This document shows, in pieces, positions 23,738-23,975 of a stretch of 23,975 bases of DNA. The notes beneath the pieces were generated by a model. It made no database searches and was not told where the DNA came from. It was given only the letters and a program-made list of their open reading frames with translations. The DNA is from Candidatus Giovannonibacteria bacterium RIFCSPLOWO2_01_FULL_46_13 (GTDB taxonomy: Bacteria; Patescibacteriota; Minisyncoccia; JACPKW01; UBA11713). The translations under genes and the position numbers were made by a program. Every line of letters begins with the position of its first letter. Position 1 is the stretch's first letter. The DNA lies in NCBI GenBank assembly GCA_001778785.1, contig MFIE01000018.1, forward strand, positions 197-24,171. Reading direction: 5' to 3'.

Positions 23738-23769
23738 TGGTGTAGGATTTTTGCAGAAAGGAGGAGAAT
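23738..23769 (+). repeat. Duplicated promoter/Shine-Dalgarno cassette, copy B
   Basis: Identical to copy A. Here TAGGAT is at 23743-23748 and AAAGGAGG at 23757-23764, 9 nt before an ATG, so the cassette works as promoter plus ribosome binding site for the gene at 23774. Confidence 0.85.
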
Positions 23770-23773
23770 CCTT

Positions 23774-23975
23774 ATGTTTATGTGCGAGAGGGGTGGTAAG
23801 TTTTTTGTCATGGAGGGAGAGAAGGTGGTAGCAAGAGTATTTCTAAAAGGTGGAAAGGTTAGTACAAAGGCTGAAGGAAGTTTCCCTGTATACGGGGAGT
23901 CTGGGGGGAAGTATACCACTACGGTAATGGATCTTAATGGGTCCATGGAGCGAACCGGTAGGCAGTTGACGCCGG
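23774..23975 (+). CDS. Unknown small protein, 5' part (runs off the window)
   Basis: 67 codons are open to the edge of the window. The start is convincing: ATG 9 nt after a strong Shine-Dalgarno. The sequence is Gly/Lys/Glu-rich and polar, with likely beta-strand pairs (KFFVMEGEKVVARVFLKGG; KYTTTVMDLNG). No signal peptide, membrane segment or known motif is seen. It is divergent from pgpA. Function not recognised. Confidence 0.65.
   Translation, partial: MFMCERGGKFFVMEGEKVVARVFLKGGKVSTKAEGSFPVYGESGGKYTTTVMDLNGSMERTGRQLTP

Overview
The window looks like a chromosomal segment of an ultra-small, gene-reduced bacterium of the Candidate Phyla Radiation (Patescibacteria), most likely a Parcubacteria-type lineage. 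This is an inference from several compact proteins (EF-Ts of about 148 residues, short ATP synthase delta and epsilon, a release factor that seems to lack its N-terminal domain), very tight gene packing with many 1-26 nt overlaps, lysine-rich proteins, and small membrane proteins of unknown role. The genetic code is standard: TGA, TAA and TAG all end genes here.

Layout. Positions 1-2130 hold translation genes: the start of prfA and rpmE (minus strand), then rpsB, tsf, a small membrane protein and tRNA-Thr(UGU). A YjdF/DUF2238-like membrane protein (minus) and murB diverge from a tiny shared promoter at about 2.7 kb. From 3.65 to 7.58 kb runs one tightly overlapped operon: RelB-like antitoxin, RelE/ParE-like toxin, endonuclease III, cysteine desulfurase, Fe/Mn superoxide dismutase and a membrane-anchored trypsin-like protease. 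It reads as a stress or repair operon headed by a toxin-antitoxin module. A classical HtrA protease and a ClpB-type disaggregase follow, each with its own promoter, then tRNA-Tyr.

From 11.8 to 18.23 kb is a complete F1Fo ATP synthase operon in standard order (a, c, b, delta, alpha, gamma, beta, epsilon). A beta-carbonic-anhydrase-like gene starts 1 nt after epsilon. tRNA-Thr(GGU), rpmG and a CDP-alcohol phosphatidyltransferase follow.

From 19.24 kb the window is more accessory: a frameshifted half-size EamA-type transporter, tRNA-Trp, a 2H phosphoesterase, an unexplained structured intergenic region, a GtrA-family protein with a consensus promoter, a possible 25-codon ORF, a NUDIX / Ham1 / NUDIX nucleotide-sanitation cluster, pgpA (minus) and the start of an unknown small gene that runs off the window.

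Expression signals fall into two groups. Many genes have a -10 box (often TGn-extended, such as TGCTAAGAT) only 6-15 nt before the start codon and no Shine-Dalgarno, which implies leaderless or near-leaderless mRNAs. A minority in the last 5 kb have strong AGGAGG-type sites and intrinsic terminators. A 32-bp promoter-plus-Shine-Dalgarno cassette is present twice, once in front of a gene and once in front of only a terminator.
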